Positions 45,000 through 53,714 of a DNA stretch of 64,000 bases are shown here, one piece after another. Origin of the DNA: Dyella_B nitratireducens (GTDB lineage Bacteria; Pseudomonadota; Gammaproteobacteria; Xanthomonadales; Rhodanobacteraceae); assembly GCF_049532905.1 (NCBI RefSeq), contig NZ_CP064032.1, positions 3,906,001 through 3,970,000 on the forward strand, in the 5' to 3' direction. Positions within the stretch are counted from its first letter, which is position 1, and the number at the start of each line of letters is the position of its first letter. Under the pieces are notes generated by a model, which saw only the letters and a list, made by a program, of their open reading frames with translations, ran no database searches and had not been told where the DNA came from. A program made the position numbers and the translations under genes.

Positions 45000-46072
45000 A
45001 ATTTCTTTTCGTCGGCACCAATCCCGAAAACACCGGTGCCGCCACGCATTTCGTGGCACTGGCCCAGGGCATGGTGGAAGCGGGCCACCAGGTCAGCGCC
45101 GTGGTCTATCCCAATGGGCTGATCGCCAACGCGCTCGCCAAGGCAGGCGCCAAGCTTTACCCGGCGAAGTTCCGTAACGTGTTCGACCTGCGCGGCTATC
45201 GCGCCACCTTCAAGGCGGCGCGCGATCTGCAACCGGATTGGCTAGTGGGCAACTTCGGCAAGGAATACTGGCCGTTGATCCTGGTAAGCCGCTTGCTGGG
45301 TATCCCGCTAGCCTTGTTCCGGCACCGCACGCCGCCGATGGGGCGTGTCTCGGGTTATCTGGTGCCACGCCTGGCACAACGCTTTTTTGCCGTCTCCGCG
45401 CATGCACGGCAGGCTTACCTTGAGCGCGGTGTGCCATCGCCATTGGTGCGCGTGCTGTACAACCCGGTGAACATGGAGGCGTGCAAGCCTGATCCGCAAC
45501 GCCGCAGCGAAATCCTGCATCAGCTCGGCATTCCGCAAGACGCCATCGTGCTCGGCTACTTTGGCCGCATCCATCACAGCAAGGGCATCTTTACGCTGCT
45601 TGAGGCGCTCGATGGCGCGATGGCGCAAGAATCACGCTTGCACTGCCTATGGCTAGGCCATGGCCCGGACGTGCAGCAATTGGGCGAACGCATCGAGGCG
45701 GGCTCCTTCGCGCATCGCCATCACATGCTCGGCTGGATCGACGACGTGCATCCGTACTACAGCGCGATTTCGATGCTGGCGTTTCCTTCCATCGCCACGG
45801 AAACCTTCGGTCGCGTGTCGGTGGAAGCGCAAGCAGCGGGCGCGCCGGTGCTCGGCAGCAACATCGGCGGTGTGCCTGAAACGCTTTCGCCCAACGTGAC
45901 GGGACTATTGCTGCCGCCGGGCAATGCTGCCGCGTGGCGCAATGCCATCCTCAAGATGTGCGAAGTGGACGTGCGCGAGCCGATGAGTGTGGCGGCACGT
46001 GATTTTGTGGATCGGCATTTCAGTACGCGGGTGATTGCGGACGAGTTTGTGCGCATCCTTGGCGACAATTAA
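44996..46072 (+). CDS. Glycosyltransferase family 4
   Basis: 358-aa GT-B glycosyltransferase using a nucleotide sugar. It begins MKFLFVGTNPENTGAATHFV, has the middle VLYNPVNMEACKPD and the C-terminal nucleotide-sugar site ETFGRVSVEAQAAGAPVLGS (the E-x7-E motif). Translationally coupled to the deacetylase. With the GT2 and the ligase gene on the opposite strand it suggests LPS core or O-chain synthesis; sugar specificity cannot be told. Confidence 0.9.
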   Translation: MKFLFVGTNPENTGAATHFVALAQGMVEAGHQVSAVVYPNGLIANALAKAGAKLYPAKFRNVFDLRGYRATFKAARDLQPDWLVGNFGKEYWPLILVSRLLGIPLALFRHRTPPMGRVSGYLVPRLAQRFFAVSAHARQAYLERGVPSPLVRVLYNPVNMEACKPDPQRRSEILHQLGIPQDAIVLGYFGRIHHSKGIFTLLEALDGAMAQESRLHCLWLGHGPDVQQLGERIEAGSFAHRHHMLGWIDDVHPYYSAISMLAFPSIATETFGRVSVEAQAAGAPVLGSNIGGVPETLSPNVTGLLLPPGNAAAWRNAILKMCEVDVREPMSVAARDFVDRHFSTRVIADEFVRILGDN

Positions 46073-46092
46073 GACGCGACACATGCTCGATA

Positions 46093-46123
46093 GCCGCCGT
46101 TCCCGGCAAGCGGAAATGACGGC
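46093..46123. repeat. Degenerate GTCATTCC-type palindrome
   Basis: GCCGCCGTTCCCG and CGGAAATGACGGC, three mismatches in 13 positions, between the convergent GT4 and GT2 genes. A third copy, eroded, of the family at 12189 and 34763; may assist termination. Confidence 0.4.
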
Positions 46124-46129
46124 CGTGGA

Positions 46130-46888
46130 TCACTTATTCTGCGCGCGCCGTGCCTCATGCAACTTGGCGTACTTCAAAAATACATAGCAGGCGCCCAACA
46201 CGCTTGCAATAAACCCTGCCCAGCCGCTCAAGAAATACCGCTTCAACACAAACTGCCGCAAAAAAAACAGCGGTGGATAAACCACCATGCGCATGCCGGT
46301 AAAACGCTGCCCACGACGCAGCTTATGCGCCACCATGCCACTGCTGTAGCGATTGATCTTCTCCACGCGCGTGGCGATATCGCCATCGCCATTGTTGACG
46401 AAGTCCGCACCCCAAAGCGTTTTCACGGGTCCACGCACTTCCACGGCAGCATGCACCTCCACATCGTTCATGCCGCCACGCCTGCGATTGAACAAGCGCA
46501 GATGCCCATTGCGGTGGCTCCAGCGATGCTGCACGGTCCAGAACATGCGCTCGCGGCGGGGAATGCGAAAGCCGGCATGCCGCGGATCTTCCAGCGCGCG
46601 CTCGATGATGGTACGCGTGCCCGGCGAAAGAACTTCATCTGCATCCAGATTGAGAATCCAATCGTTGCACGCCAGATCGTAAGCACGCTGCTTCTGCGGA
46701 CCGTAATCGTCGAACGGATGCACGTCCACCCGCGCACCATGCATGCGCGCAATCGCCACCGTACTGTCGGTAGAGCCAGAATCCAGCACGACGATTTCAT
46801 CCGCCCAATCCACTTCGCGCAGGCAGGCGTCGAGCGTATCGGCGTTGTTGTAGGTGATCAACACCACCGAAAGCGGTTCACGTGCCAT
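46130..46888 (-). CDS. Glycosyltransferase family 2 (WaaE/KdtX-like)
   Basis: 252-aa GT-A enzyme: LSVVLITYNNADTLDACL at the start, DEIVVLDSGSTDSTV and the metal-binding LNLDADEVLSP. A C-terminal hydrophobic stretch (FIASVLGACYVFLKY) may anchor it. It resembles the WaaE-type enzymes that decorate the LPS inner core. The ATG was chosen by GGGAGGA upstream. Its start overlaps the end of the ligase-like gene by a few codons, so the two are coupled. Confidence 0.9.
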   Translation of the reverse strand: MAREPLSVVLITYNNADTLDACLREVDWADEIVVLDSGSTDSTVAIARMHGARVDVHPFDDYGPQKQRAYDLACNDWILNLDADEVLSPGTRTIIERALEDPRHAGFRIPRRERMFWTVQHRWSHRNGHLRLFNRRRGGMNDVEVHAAVEVRGPVKTLWGADFVNNGDGDIATRVEKINRYSSGMVAHKLRRGQRFTGMRMVVYPPLFFLRQFVLKRYFLSGWAGFIASVLGACYVFLKYAKLHEARRAQNK

Positions 46889-48149
46889 GCTGTATTTCCT
46901 CCCTGTCGGCATAAAGCGCCGCACACCACAGGCCCAGCAGCCAGGCGAACAGCAGTCCCCACCAGGCCGAATAGAAGGCCAAATGCGTATTGATCGGAAA
47001 AAGCATCACGGCCAGTGATACCGTCACCGGAAACGCAGCCGCCTTGCCTGCCTTACCGGCATGCCTGATGGCCCGCCAAGCGATCACCATTCCAGTCAGC
47101 CACAACAGCAAACCCACGCCGCCGGTTTCGGTAAGGATTTCCAGCACGACCTGATGGGGGTGGCATGCGCCGGCACCCTCGCCACAGCTTTCTGCCGTCA
47201 GGAAGTGATCATTCGCCGGCGCAAATTGCGGATACGCGTAGCGGAAGTCCCGCACGCCGACGCCGGTGACAGGATGCGCCGCGATCATTGCCATGCTATG
47301 GCGCCAGATGTCCAGCCGTCCTGTCATCGCCTCGTTGAGATCCTGCTCATTGCCACCCAGAACCTGCAGTGTGCGTTGCATGCGTGTATCGAAACGCGTC
47401 GAGGTTTTCCAGGCAATACCGCCAGCTACCAGCGAGATCGCCGCGACCAGGGCGCAAGCCGTGATGAACCGCAACGGCGAGCCGGCTTCCCGCCACAGGA
47501 ATACCAAAGTCACCAGTCCAAAGCAGATCCACGCCGCACGCGAACCACTCAGCATCACCGGCCCTAACAACAGCAGGAACGCGATGCCCAGACCACGACG
47601 TCCCCATCGTTCCCGCGCAACCCAAATCGCCATGGGCGAAAGCACGGCCAAGGTCGGCCCGAGCTTGGGATCGTCCGCGCCGAAAATACCCGAAATACGC
47701 TCAGGTTCGGCATGACCACGCAGGCTCCAGCCGGTCAACATTTGCATCCACGCGTCCAGCACCCAGAAAGCGATGACCACCGCCACGGCGCCATAGAAAT
47801 CGCGCAGGCGCGACGTGCTGCTCAATGCGTAGCAGGCATACAGACCCAAGGGGATGTAACGCAGAAACGCCAAGGCGGTCAGCGCGCTCTTGCCCGGCAT
47901 GATGGCCGCCGGTACCGACAACAGCGCGGCAGCGATGTAGCAACCCAGCAGTACGCACACCAGCCGGGAACCTGGATGCTCACGCAGCATCCTCGGCAGG
48001 CGCCGCCATGCCAATGCCATACACACGATGCATACTATGGCACCGGCCTCGGCAGCACGTCCGAACGGTAGCAGCGCCACCAGGGCCCAGTAAGGCAGCC
48101 ATGGCTGACGCAGCAAGCTCTTGAAGTTGATGGGGGAATGAATGCGCAT
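46878..48149 (-). CDS. O-antigen ligase family membrane protein (WaaL-like)
   Basis: 423-aa membrane protein with about 11-12 transmembrane segments and one large periplasmic loop (about residues 270-340). In that loop are ITGVGVRDFRYAYPQ-like and CHPHQVVLEIL sequences, typical of the Wzy_C/O-antigen ligase family that transfers lipid-linked polysaccharide to lipid A-core. It precedes GT2 in the same operon. Ligase rather than polymerase is preferred from its location among core genes, but this is inference. Confidence 0.82.
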   Translation of the reverse strand: MRIHSPINFKSLLRQPWLPYWALVALLPFGRAAEAGAIVCIVCMALAWRRLPRMLREHPGSRLVCVLLGCYIAAALLSVPAAIMPGKSALTALAFLRYIPLGLYACYALSSTSRLRDFYGAVAVVIAFWVLDAWMQMLTGWSLRGHAEPERISGIFGADDPKLGPTLAVLSPMAIWVARERWGRRGLGIAFLLLLGPVMLSGSRAAWICFGLVTLVFLWREAGSPLRFITACALVAAISLVAGGIAWKTSTRFDTRMQRTLQVLGGNEQDLNEAMTGRLDIWRHSMAMIAAHPVTGVGVRDFRYAYPQFAPANDHFLTAESCGEGAGACHPHQVVLEILTETGGVGLLLWLTGMVIAWRAIRHAGKAGKAAAFPVTVSLAVMLFPINTHLAFYSAWWGLLFAWLLGLWCAALYADREEIQHGT

Positions 48150-48386
48150 GCGTGAGCCTGGAGTTTGCCTCAGGCGGATAGGTCATGGGTGCGACGCGGA
48201 TATCCGTTGCCGAATCAACGATGCAATACAAGCGTTGATTCGACGCCACTGAGGCTACCGCGTTTAGCCCTTGCTTGCCCGCAATTTGGCCGACCTCGAC
48301 CATGCTTTGAGCGCGAGGCCATCAATAGAATGAGTACGCAGTAAAAAACCTTACTTAATACTTCTCAAACCAGCAAGGATTTCTGC

Positions 48387-49574
48387 ATGAAAGCGCTTTT
48401 GCACGCACGGAAGTTTGTCCCTCTCTTATTCTTGCTTTCCTTCGCCAGCGCGCACGCTGGCAACTCGCAAATCCAAGTACTCAGCGCCACGATCAGGGAT
48501 CAAAAAATTCCTGATGCCACGGTAATTGTGCAGCGGAACGGCACGCCATCCGAACGCGCCACCACCGACGCCCAAGGTAATGCCCCGCTACCTGCCGACC
48601 TGACTGATGACAGCAATTCTCTGATCATCATCAAAAAAGAAGGCTATTCGGATTTGATCGCCAAATGCCCGTGCGCGGGCTTGAGCTATGCACTTAGTCC
48701 CGTCATGAAAAATCTGGATGGCCTGCGCGTGGTACTGAGCTGGGGCGCCCAGCCGCCGGATCTCGACTTGCATGTCGCGTTCCCGAACAACCATGTGTAC
48801 TGGCGCAGCAAGCGAGGCACCGACGCCAACCTGGATATCGACCACGTCGACAGCTACGGTCCGGAGACCATTACTCTGGAACGCAAACATCAAGGCGATA
48901 CGTACGTCTTTGCGGTGCACGACTACACCGATCGGGATCACGCCGACACCATGGCGCTCGCCAACAGCCAGGCCAAGGTCTTCGTCTATGTCGGGCAGTC
49001 GCTGGTTCGCAGCTATTACGTACCGCACAACCAGGCCGGCAATTTGTGGACGGTGTTCCGCATTACCGGTGAAGGCGATTTCCAGGACATCAACACGATG
49101 CGCGGCGTCACGGTCGATGCGGGCGACGTGCTCGGCCAGATCGACAGCTATAACAACGAACAGATGCAGGTAACCGCCGCCAACCAGGCGGACATCGATC
49201 CGGCTCGCGCCAAGGCGCTGAACCAGAACGGCGAAAAGACCTATCACGCCGGCAATCTCGATGGTGCGATCAGCCTGTATCGCCAAGCCATCGATCTGGA
49301 TCCTAACTATGGCCAGGCCTATAGCAACCTGGGACTCGCCTATCAAAAGGCAGGCCGGGCTGCGGAAGCCATCTGGGCGGATCGCAAGGCCATTGCGTTG
49401 GCCAGCGGCCCGACTGCTGCCACCGTGCGCGCCAGCTCGTATTACAACATCGGCCGGCTTTACGAAGATGCAGGCCAATACGCCGATGCCTTGAACAACT
49501 ATCAGGCAGCCAAGCGCGAAAAGGCCAACCCGGTCTACGACAACGCCATTCAGCGCGTCAGCAATCATCATTGA
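48387..49574 (+). CDS. Secreted DUF2135 / TPR protein
   Basis: 395-aa exported protein. Signal peptide MKALLHARKFVPLLFLLSF ending AHAG, then a carboxypeptidase-regulatory-like beta-sandwich (about 25-105), a DUF2135 (YfaP-type) domain from about residue 110 beginning VVLSWGAQPPDLDLHVAF, and two to three tetratricopeptide repeats at about 275-390 (YHAGNLDGAISLYRQAIDLD; YYNIGRLYEDAGQYADAL). Role unknown; the layout suggests a periplasmic scaffold. It is 50 bp ahead of a secreted deacetylase on the same strand and probably cotranscribed. Confidence 0.78.
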   Translation: MKALLHARKFVPLLFLLSFASAHAGNSQIQVLSATIRDQKIPDATVIVQRNGTPSERATTDAQGNAPLPADLTDDSNSLIIIKKEGYSDLIAKCPCAGLSYALSPVMKNLDGLRVVLSWGAQPPDLDLHVAFPNNHVYWRSKRGTDANLDIDHVDSYGPETITLERKHQGDTYVFAVHDYTDRDHADTMALANSQAKVFVYVGQSLVRSYYVPHNQAGNLWTVFRITGEGDFQDINTMRGVTVDAGDVLGQIDSYNNEQMQVTAANQADIDPARAKALNQNGEKTYHAGNLDGAISLYRQAIDLDPNYGQAYSNLGLAYQKAGRAAEAIWADRKAIALASGPTAATVRASSYYNIGRLYEDAGQYADALNNYQAAKREKANPVYDNAIQRVSNHH

Positions 49575-49624
49575 TGCCCACGACGCCCCGCAGTCATGCG
49601 GGGCGTCCTTGCCCGAGCCTTCTT

Positions 49625-50764
49625 ATGCGCCGAATCTTTGTTTCGGCGATTCTGCTGGTGTTTGCGGCGGGATCGCTCCATGCAGCTGGCCCCAGCGAAG
49701 TCGCCGGTGGCGACCGCACCTTCTGGCCTACACCGATTCATTCCACCGAATCATTCGATCTCGCTTCGCGCGCCGAATTGCTTGCTTTCGGCAAGGCGCT
49801 GGCCGACAGCGAGCAACTCGATGACCAGGCCCTGCAGCAGCGCCTGCAAATCAAATCCTTCGATCATGCGTCGGTGGAACACATCCGCGCCATCTACTGG
49901 CAACGGCTCACCACCAACTACATGCTGGCCGCCGCTCACTGCGACAACCAGCAGCTGTTCTGCGCACCGGTGCATAACCAGAGCGATTTCAAGCGCGCAG
50001 CGATCGCCTTCACCGCGCCTCCGCAGGCGGATTACCGCGCATGGTTCGATCAAGCCAGTGCGTTCCATCGCATATACCTGGATGAGCTGCTGCGGCTGGC
50101 CGCCTTGTTTCCGAAGGTGAATAGCGAGGTGGAAACCTTTTCAGCGCAGGAGATCGACGGCAATGGATTGGGCGACCGCGAATTTCTGTTGAGTTTCGAC
50201 GATGGCCCGACGCGCGCCGGCGGCTCGACCGACGCCATGTTGCAGATACTGCGCTCGCTGCATCTGAACGCCACGTTTTTCACGCTGGGCGGATCGTTGC
50301 AGGCTCGTCTGCAGCAGACCTCGCCGGCTGCCGTGGCTGCGACGTATCAAGGCATGTGTGTCGGTGCGCATGGCTGGGAACACCGTTCGCACAGCACGTG
50401 GCCAGCATGGCAGGATTCGGTGACTCGCAGCATTGCGCTGGTGCACGATAATCTGCCGGATAGCTACGTACCGCTATTCCGTCCGCCTTACGGCCAACGC
50501 CGGCCCGACAGTGGCGCTTTCTTTGCGCAGCATGGCTTGCACGTCGCCTTGTGGAATATCGACTCGCAGGACTGGAACGCCAAGGTCGACGCCGATCAGG
50601 TCAAACAGCGCGTGTTGTCACTCATGCTGTTGTGGCGCCACGGCATCATTCTTTTCCATGACATCCACACCAAGGCGCAAGTAGCCGTGCCGTGGCTGCA
50701 GAGTCAATTGCATGACACCGATGTGCAATGGCTCGACTGCCACCGGTTTTCGGCAGGCGCATAA
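49625..50764 (+). CDS. Secreted polysaccharide deacetylase (CE4)
   Basis: 379-aa exported protein with signal peptide MRRIFVSAILLVFAAGSLHA, an N-terminal helical region of about 165 residues with a Cys pair (AAHCDNQQLFC), and a complete NodB domain: LLSFDDGPTRAG (motif 1), GAHGWEHRSH (motif 2), FRPPYG (motif 3), NIDSQDW (motif 4) and LFHDIH (motif 5). All catalytic and zinc ligands appear present. The start is the ATG after GAGCC; the longer frame overlaps the upstream stop. Likely acts on peptidoglycan or a surface polysaccharide. Confidence 0.9.
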   Translation: MRRIFVSAILLVFAAGSLHAAGPSEVAGGDRTFWPTPIHSTESFDLASRAELLAFGKALADSEQLDDQALQQRLQIKSFDHASVEHIRAIYWQRLTTNYMLAAAHCDNQQLFCAPVHNQSDFKRAAIAFTAPPQADYRAWFDQASAFHRIYLDELLRLAALFPKVNSEVETFSAQEIDGNGLGDREFLLSFDDGPTRAGGSTDAMLQILRSLHLNATFFTLGGSLQARLQQTSPAAVAATYQGMCVGAHGWEHRSHSTWPAWQDSVTRSIALVHDNLPDSYVPLFRPPYGQRRPDSGAFFAQHGLHVALWNIDSQDWNAKVDADQVKQRVLSLMLLWRHGIILFHDIHTKAQVAVPWLQSQLHDTDVQWLDCHRFSAGA

Positions 50765-50817
50765 GCTGGCAGGCCATACGCCACAGCGCATGAATATCGC
50801 GCTGTGGCCACCGGCGC

Positions 50818-51942
50818 TCAGCCAGCCACTTCCTCGTACAACGCCAATGCGGCGTGCTGCATATCGATCAGGCGATAGCGTTGCAGTGGTGCGATAGGCG
50901 GCGCGACGCGCAGCAATTCCGCTGCGCGTTCGACCAGGCGCTCACGGTCGCCGGGGGGTACACGCCCGGCGGGATACAGCTCGGCCAGCAATTCACCCAC
51001 GCCGCCGTGGGCATAGCCGAGTACGGGGCGACATAGCGCCAAGGCTTCCACCACGGTGCGGCCGAAGGCTTCGGGCTTATTGGAAAGCTGCAGCACCAAC
51101 GCGGACATGGCGTAGATATCGCGCACGTCCTGGCGCGCCGGCGCCATCACCACGTGGTTCTCCACACCCCGGCCCTTGATCAGGTCCTTCAACTCTTGCA
51201 CGTAGGCTTCACGGCCAGGCTCGACCACGCCCAGCAGCAGCAGGCGTGTATCAATGCCACGCTGCTTGAGTTCGGCCACCAATTCGATGGCGTCATGATG
51301 ACCTTTCAGTCGGGTGCCCCGGCCGGGCAAGGTAAGCAGCGGCGCGCCGGCAAGCTTGGGAAATTCGTTGAAGAAGGCCTTCTGCCAGCTCTCGTCCGGA
51401 CGATGCCCATACGGAAAGGCTTCCGGATCGATGCCGCGCGGAATGATGCGGATACGGGCGGTATCCAGCTTGTGGTAATGGCTGATGAGGTAGTCACGCA
51501 CTGTCTGCGAGACCACCACGATGCGCTCGCCCCTCAACATGATGGCGCTGTAGCGGCCGGGTGAGTTAAGCCCGTGCACGGTGGTGATGAAATGCGGCTT
51601 GGGGGACATGCCTTTGAGCGCCCACCAGCCCATCCATGCCGGCAGCCGCGAACGGACGTGGACGACGTCAGGCTTCAGCTCACGCAAGATACGTCGCAAG
51701 CGCCCCAGCCGGCCAAGCGTCGACAGCGACTTGCGGCCGATATCCAGGGTGATGTGCTCGCTGCCTTCGGCCTCGAGCTGCGCGGTCAGACGGCCGCCCG
51801 CGGAAATGACCACCGAGCGATGTCCGGCCTGCACCAGCGCCTGCCCCATCTCCAGCACCGAGCGCTCCGCCCCGCCCGAGTGCAGCGCGGGGATGAGCTG
51901 CACAACGGTCAGCGTTCTGGCCGGTGTGGCGGCAACGGACAT
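50818..51942 (-). CDS. Glycosyltransferase family 4
   Basis: 374-aa GT-B enzyme: VVQLIPALHSGGAERSVLEM at the start, the acceptor region DVVHVRSRLPAWMG, IIPRGIDPEAFPYG and the nucleotide-sugar motif EAFGRTVVEALALCRPVLGY. The ATG lies three bases after GAGGGAACC-type ribosome-binding sequence; an earlier start adds eight residues. It is the typical WaaG-like LPS core glycosyltransferase group and completes the envelope-glycan set in this region. Confidence 0.9.
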   Translation of the reverse strand: MSVAATPARTLTVVQLIPALHSGGAERSVLEMGQALVQAGHRSVVISAGGRLTAQLEAEGSEHITLDIGRKSLSTLGRLGRLRRILRELKPDVVHVRSRLPAWMGWWALKGMSPKPHFITTVHGLNSPGRYSAIMLRGERIVVVSQTVRDYLISHYHKLDTARIRIIPRGIDPEAFPYGHRPDESWQKAFFNEFPKLAGAPLLTLPGRGTRLKGHHDAIELVAELKQRGIDTRLLLLGVVEPGREAYVQELKDLIKGRGVENHVVMAPARQDVRDIYAMSALVLQLSNKPEAFGRTVVEALALCRPVLGYAHGGVGELLAELYPAGRVPPGDRERLVERAAELLRVAPPIAPLQRYRLIDMQHAALALYEEVAG

Positions 51943-52030
51943 GGTTCCCTCATTTGCGACTCTCATCCGTAAAACCCAAGCAGCAATCGTGCCGGTTGGC
52001 GCGCTTTATGCTCGGAATGAGGGCTTGGGT

Positions 52031-52240
52031 TCAGTCGCGCAGGACGTAATGCGCGCCACAGTAAGGACATACGGATTCACCGCCGTCCTCAACGATGGGC
52101 AAATACACCTTCGGATGGGAGTTCCACAGCGCCATGCCGGGCATCGGGCAGGACAGCGGCAGGTCCGAACGCGTCACTTCGTAACGATTTTCGGCATTTG
52201 CCGGAATGAGCTTTGGGGCTGCGGCAGGGTGACCCGACAT
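52031..52240 (-). CDS. Zinc-finger protein, zf-CHCC type
   Basis: 69-aa protein of the NDUFS6-like zf-CHCC family. The metal ligands are Cys in LPLSCPMPG, His in WNSHPKVYLP, and the final CPYCGAHYVL pair. Small conserved proteobacterial protein, function not established. Located between a glycosyltransferase and YceI. The frame runs from its only sensible ATG. Confidence 0.88.
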   Translation of the reverse strand: MSGHPAAAPKLIPANAENRYEVTRSDLPLSCPMPGMALWNSHPKVYLPIVEDGGESVCPYCGAHYVLRD

Positions 52241-52288
52241 GGGATGTTGCTCCGGGGCGAGGCTATGGGACCGCCTATCTTAGCAAGG

Positions 52289-52326
52289 GAGAAGGGGTGA
52301 GTAGCGAGCGACTCACCCCTTCTCCG
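52289..52326. terminator. 15-bp hairpin between the zf-CHCC and YceI genes
   Basis: GGAGAAGGGGTGAGT and ACTCACCCCTTCTCC, perfect arms with an 8-base loop, placed 15 bases after the YceI stop (minus strand). No T-run follows, so it is terminator-like only. Confidence 0.5.
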
Positions 52327-52340
52327 ATCACCCTTTGCGA

Positions 52341-52928
52341 TTACTGGCCGGTTTTCGGCACCGAACCTTCGGTGGTGATGTTGATCTGGATCTCGTCGCT
52401 CACCTTCGGCACATACGCGCCCAGGCCGAAATCCGAACGCTTCAGCGTAGCGGTGGCGTTGAAGCCGATCGCCTGCTGGCCGGTCATCGGGTGCGGGCCC
52501 ACGTTGTTGAGGGTGGCATTGAGCACCACCGGCTTGGTCACGCCGTGCACGGTGAGATCACCGGTCACCTTGTAGTGCTTGTTGCCCACCGACTGCACGC
52601 TGGTGCTCTTGAAGGTGATGGTGGGGTACTTGTCGGCGTCGAAGAAATCCGGCTCCTTCAGGTGCTTGTCCAGCGCCGGCACGTGCGTATCCAGATTGCT
52701 CAGCGGCATCGTCACGTCCACCGTGGACTTGCTTGGATCCTGCTGGTCGAACACCAGCGTGCCATCGGAAATACCGATATCGGCAACCGGATGGGAGAAA
52801 CCAAAATGGCTCCAGCTGAACAGCACCATGGTGTGGCTCGGATCCATCTTGTAGGTCACGGGGGCGGCCTGGGCCGAAAGTGCGGTGCCGAGCAATCCGG
52901 CCAGCAATACGTAGCGAAGGGTACGCAT
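52341..52928 (-). CDS. YceI family periplasmic protein
   Basis: 195-aa lipocalin-like protein thought to bind polyisoprenoids such as quinone precursors. Signal peptide MRTLRYVLLAGLLGTALSAQA, then YKMDPSHTMVLFSWSHFGFSH, DVTMPLSNLDTHVPALDKHL, FKSTSVQSVG and GDLTVHGVTKPV, all standard YceI blocks. Its ribosome-binding site is AGGAGAC. Alone between the small zinc protein and the nitroreductase gene. Confidence 0.94.
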   Translation of the reverse strand: MRTLRYVLLAGLLGTALSAQAAPVTYKMDPSHTMVLFSWSHFGFSHPVADIGISDGTLVFDQQDPSKSTVDVTMPLSNLDTHVPALDKHLKEPDFFDADKYPTITFKSTSVQSVGNKHYKVTGDLTVHGVTKPVVLNATLNNVGPHPMTGQQAIGFNATATLKRSDFGLGAYVPKVSDEIQINITTEGSVPKTGQ

Positions 52929-53039
52929 GAAAAAGTCTCCTGCCTTTAAATCGAAGTGGATAGGGGAAAAACCGCTTTTGCGTTCAACAACTTCGATTGC
53001 CGCGGCGCATGGCCGAACGGCAATCCCTGGAAAAAAGCC

Positions 53040-53633
53040 TTACTCGACGCGGCATGCCTCATCGAACGAGAGCCGCGGACTGCGCGGGAACAAATCGCGG
53101 CTGCTGTCGCCGTAACCGATATTGATCAGGAAGTTCGACTTGATCGTCGTGCCCGCGAAGAACGCCTGATCCACACCGGCATTGTCGAAACCGGACATTG
53201 GGCCGCAGTCCAGGCCGATCGAGCGCGCAGCCATGATCACGTAGGCACCCTGCAGCGTCGCATTGCGGAATGCCGTGGTATCGCTCAACGGCTGATTGCC
53301 GACGAACCAGCTGCGCGCATCGGCGTGCGGAAACAGCTGCGGCAGCTTTTCGTAGAAGGCATGGTCGGTCGCCACGATCGCGGTGACCGGCGCCGCCAGA
53401 GTCTTGGCGCGATTGCCTTCGGAGAGGAACGGCTTGAGCTTTTCCTTGGCGGCGGCGGATTTCACGAACACCAGCCGCATGGGTGAGGAGTTGGCGCTGG
53501 TCGGGCCGAACTTCGCCAGTTCGTACAGCGCGTGCAATTGCTCCTCGGTCACTTCCCTGGGCAGGAAGGCGTTGTAGGTACGGGCCGTACGGAACAACTG
53601 ATCCAGCGCTGTCTCGGCAAGCTTCTCGCTCAT
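53040..53633 (-). CDS. Malonic semialdehyde reductase / RutE-like nitroreductase
   Basis: 197-aa FMN-dependent nitroreductase of the RutE/HadB group. Start MSEKLAETALDQLFRTARTY; TSANSSPMRLVFV and FLINIGYGD are FMN-site blocks. In E. coli RutE reduces malonic semialdehyde in pyrimidine breakdown, but no other rut genes are adjacent, so the substrate is open. The ATG follows AGAGGATA. Confidence 0.9.
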   Translation of the reverse strand: MSEKLAETALDQLFRTARTYNAFLPREVTEEQLHALYELAKFGPTSANSSPMRLVFVKSAAAKEKLKPFLSEGNRAKTLAAPVTAIVATDHAFYEKLPQLFPHADARSWFVGNQPLSDTTAFRNATLQGAYVIMAARSIGLDCGPMSGFDNAGVDQAFFAGTTIKSNFLINIGYGDSSRDLFPRSPRLSFDEACRVE

Positions 53634-53714
53634 GGGTATCCTCTGCGTGAAGAACAAAGACCAGAGTGTAAGCGCAAGCCGGATGTATCAGCGGCGAACG
53701 AGGCGAAACGTACT

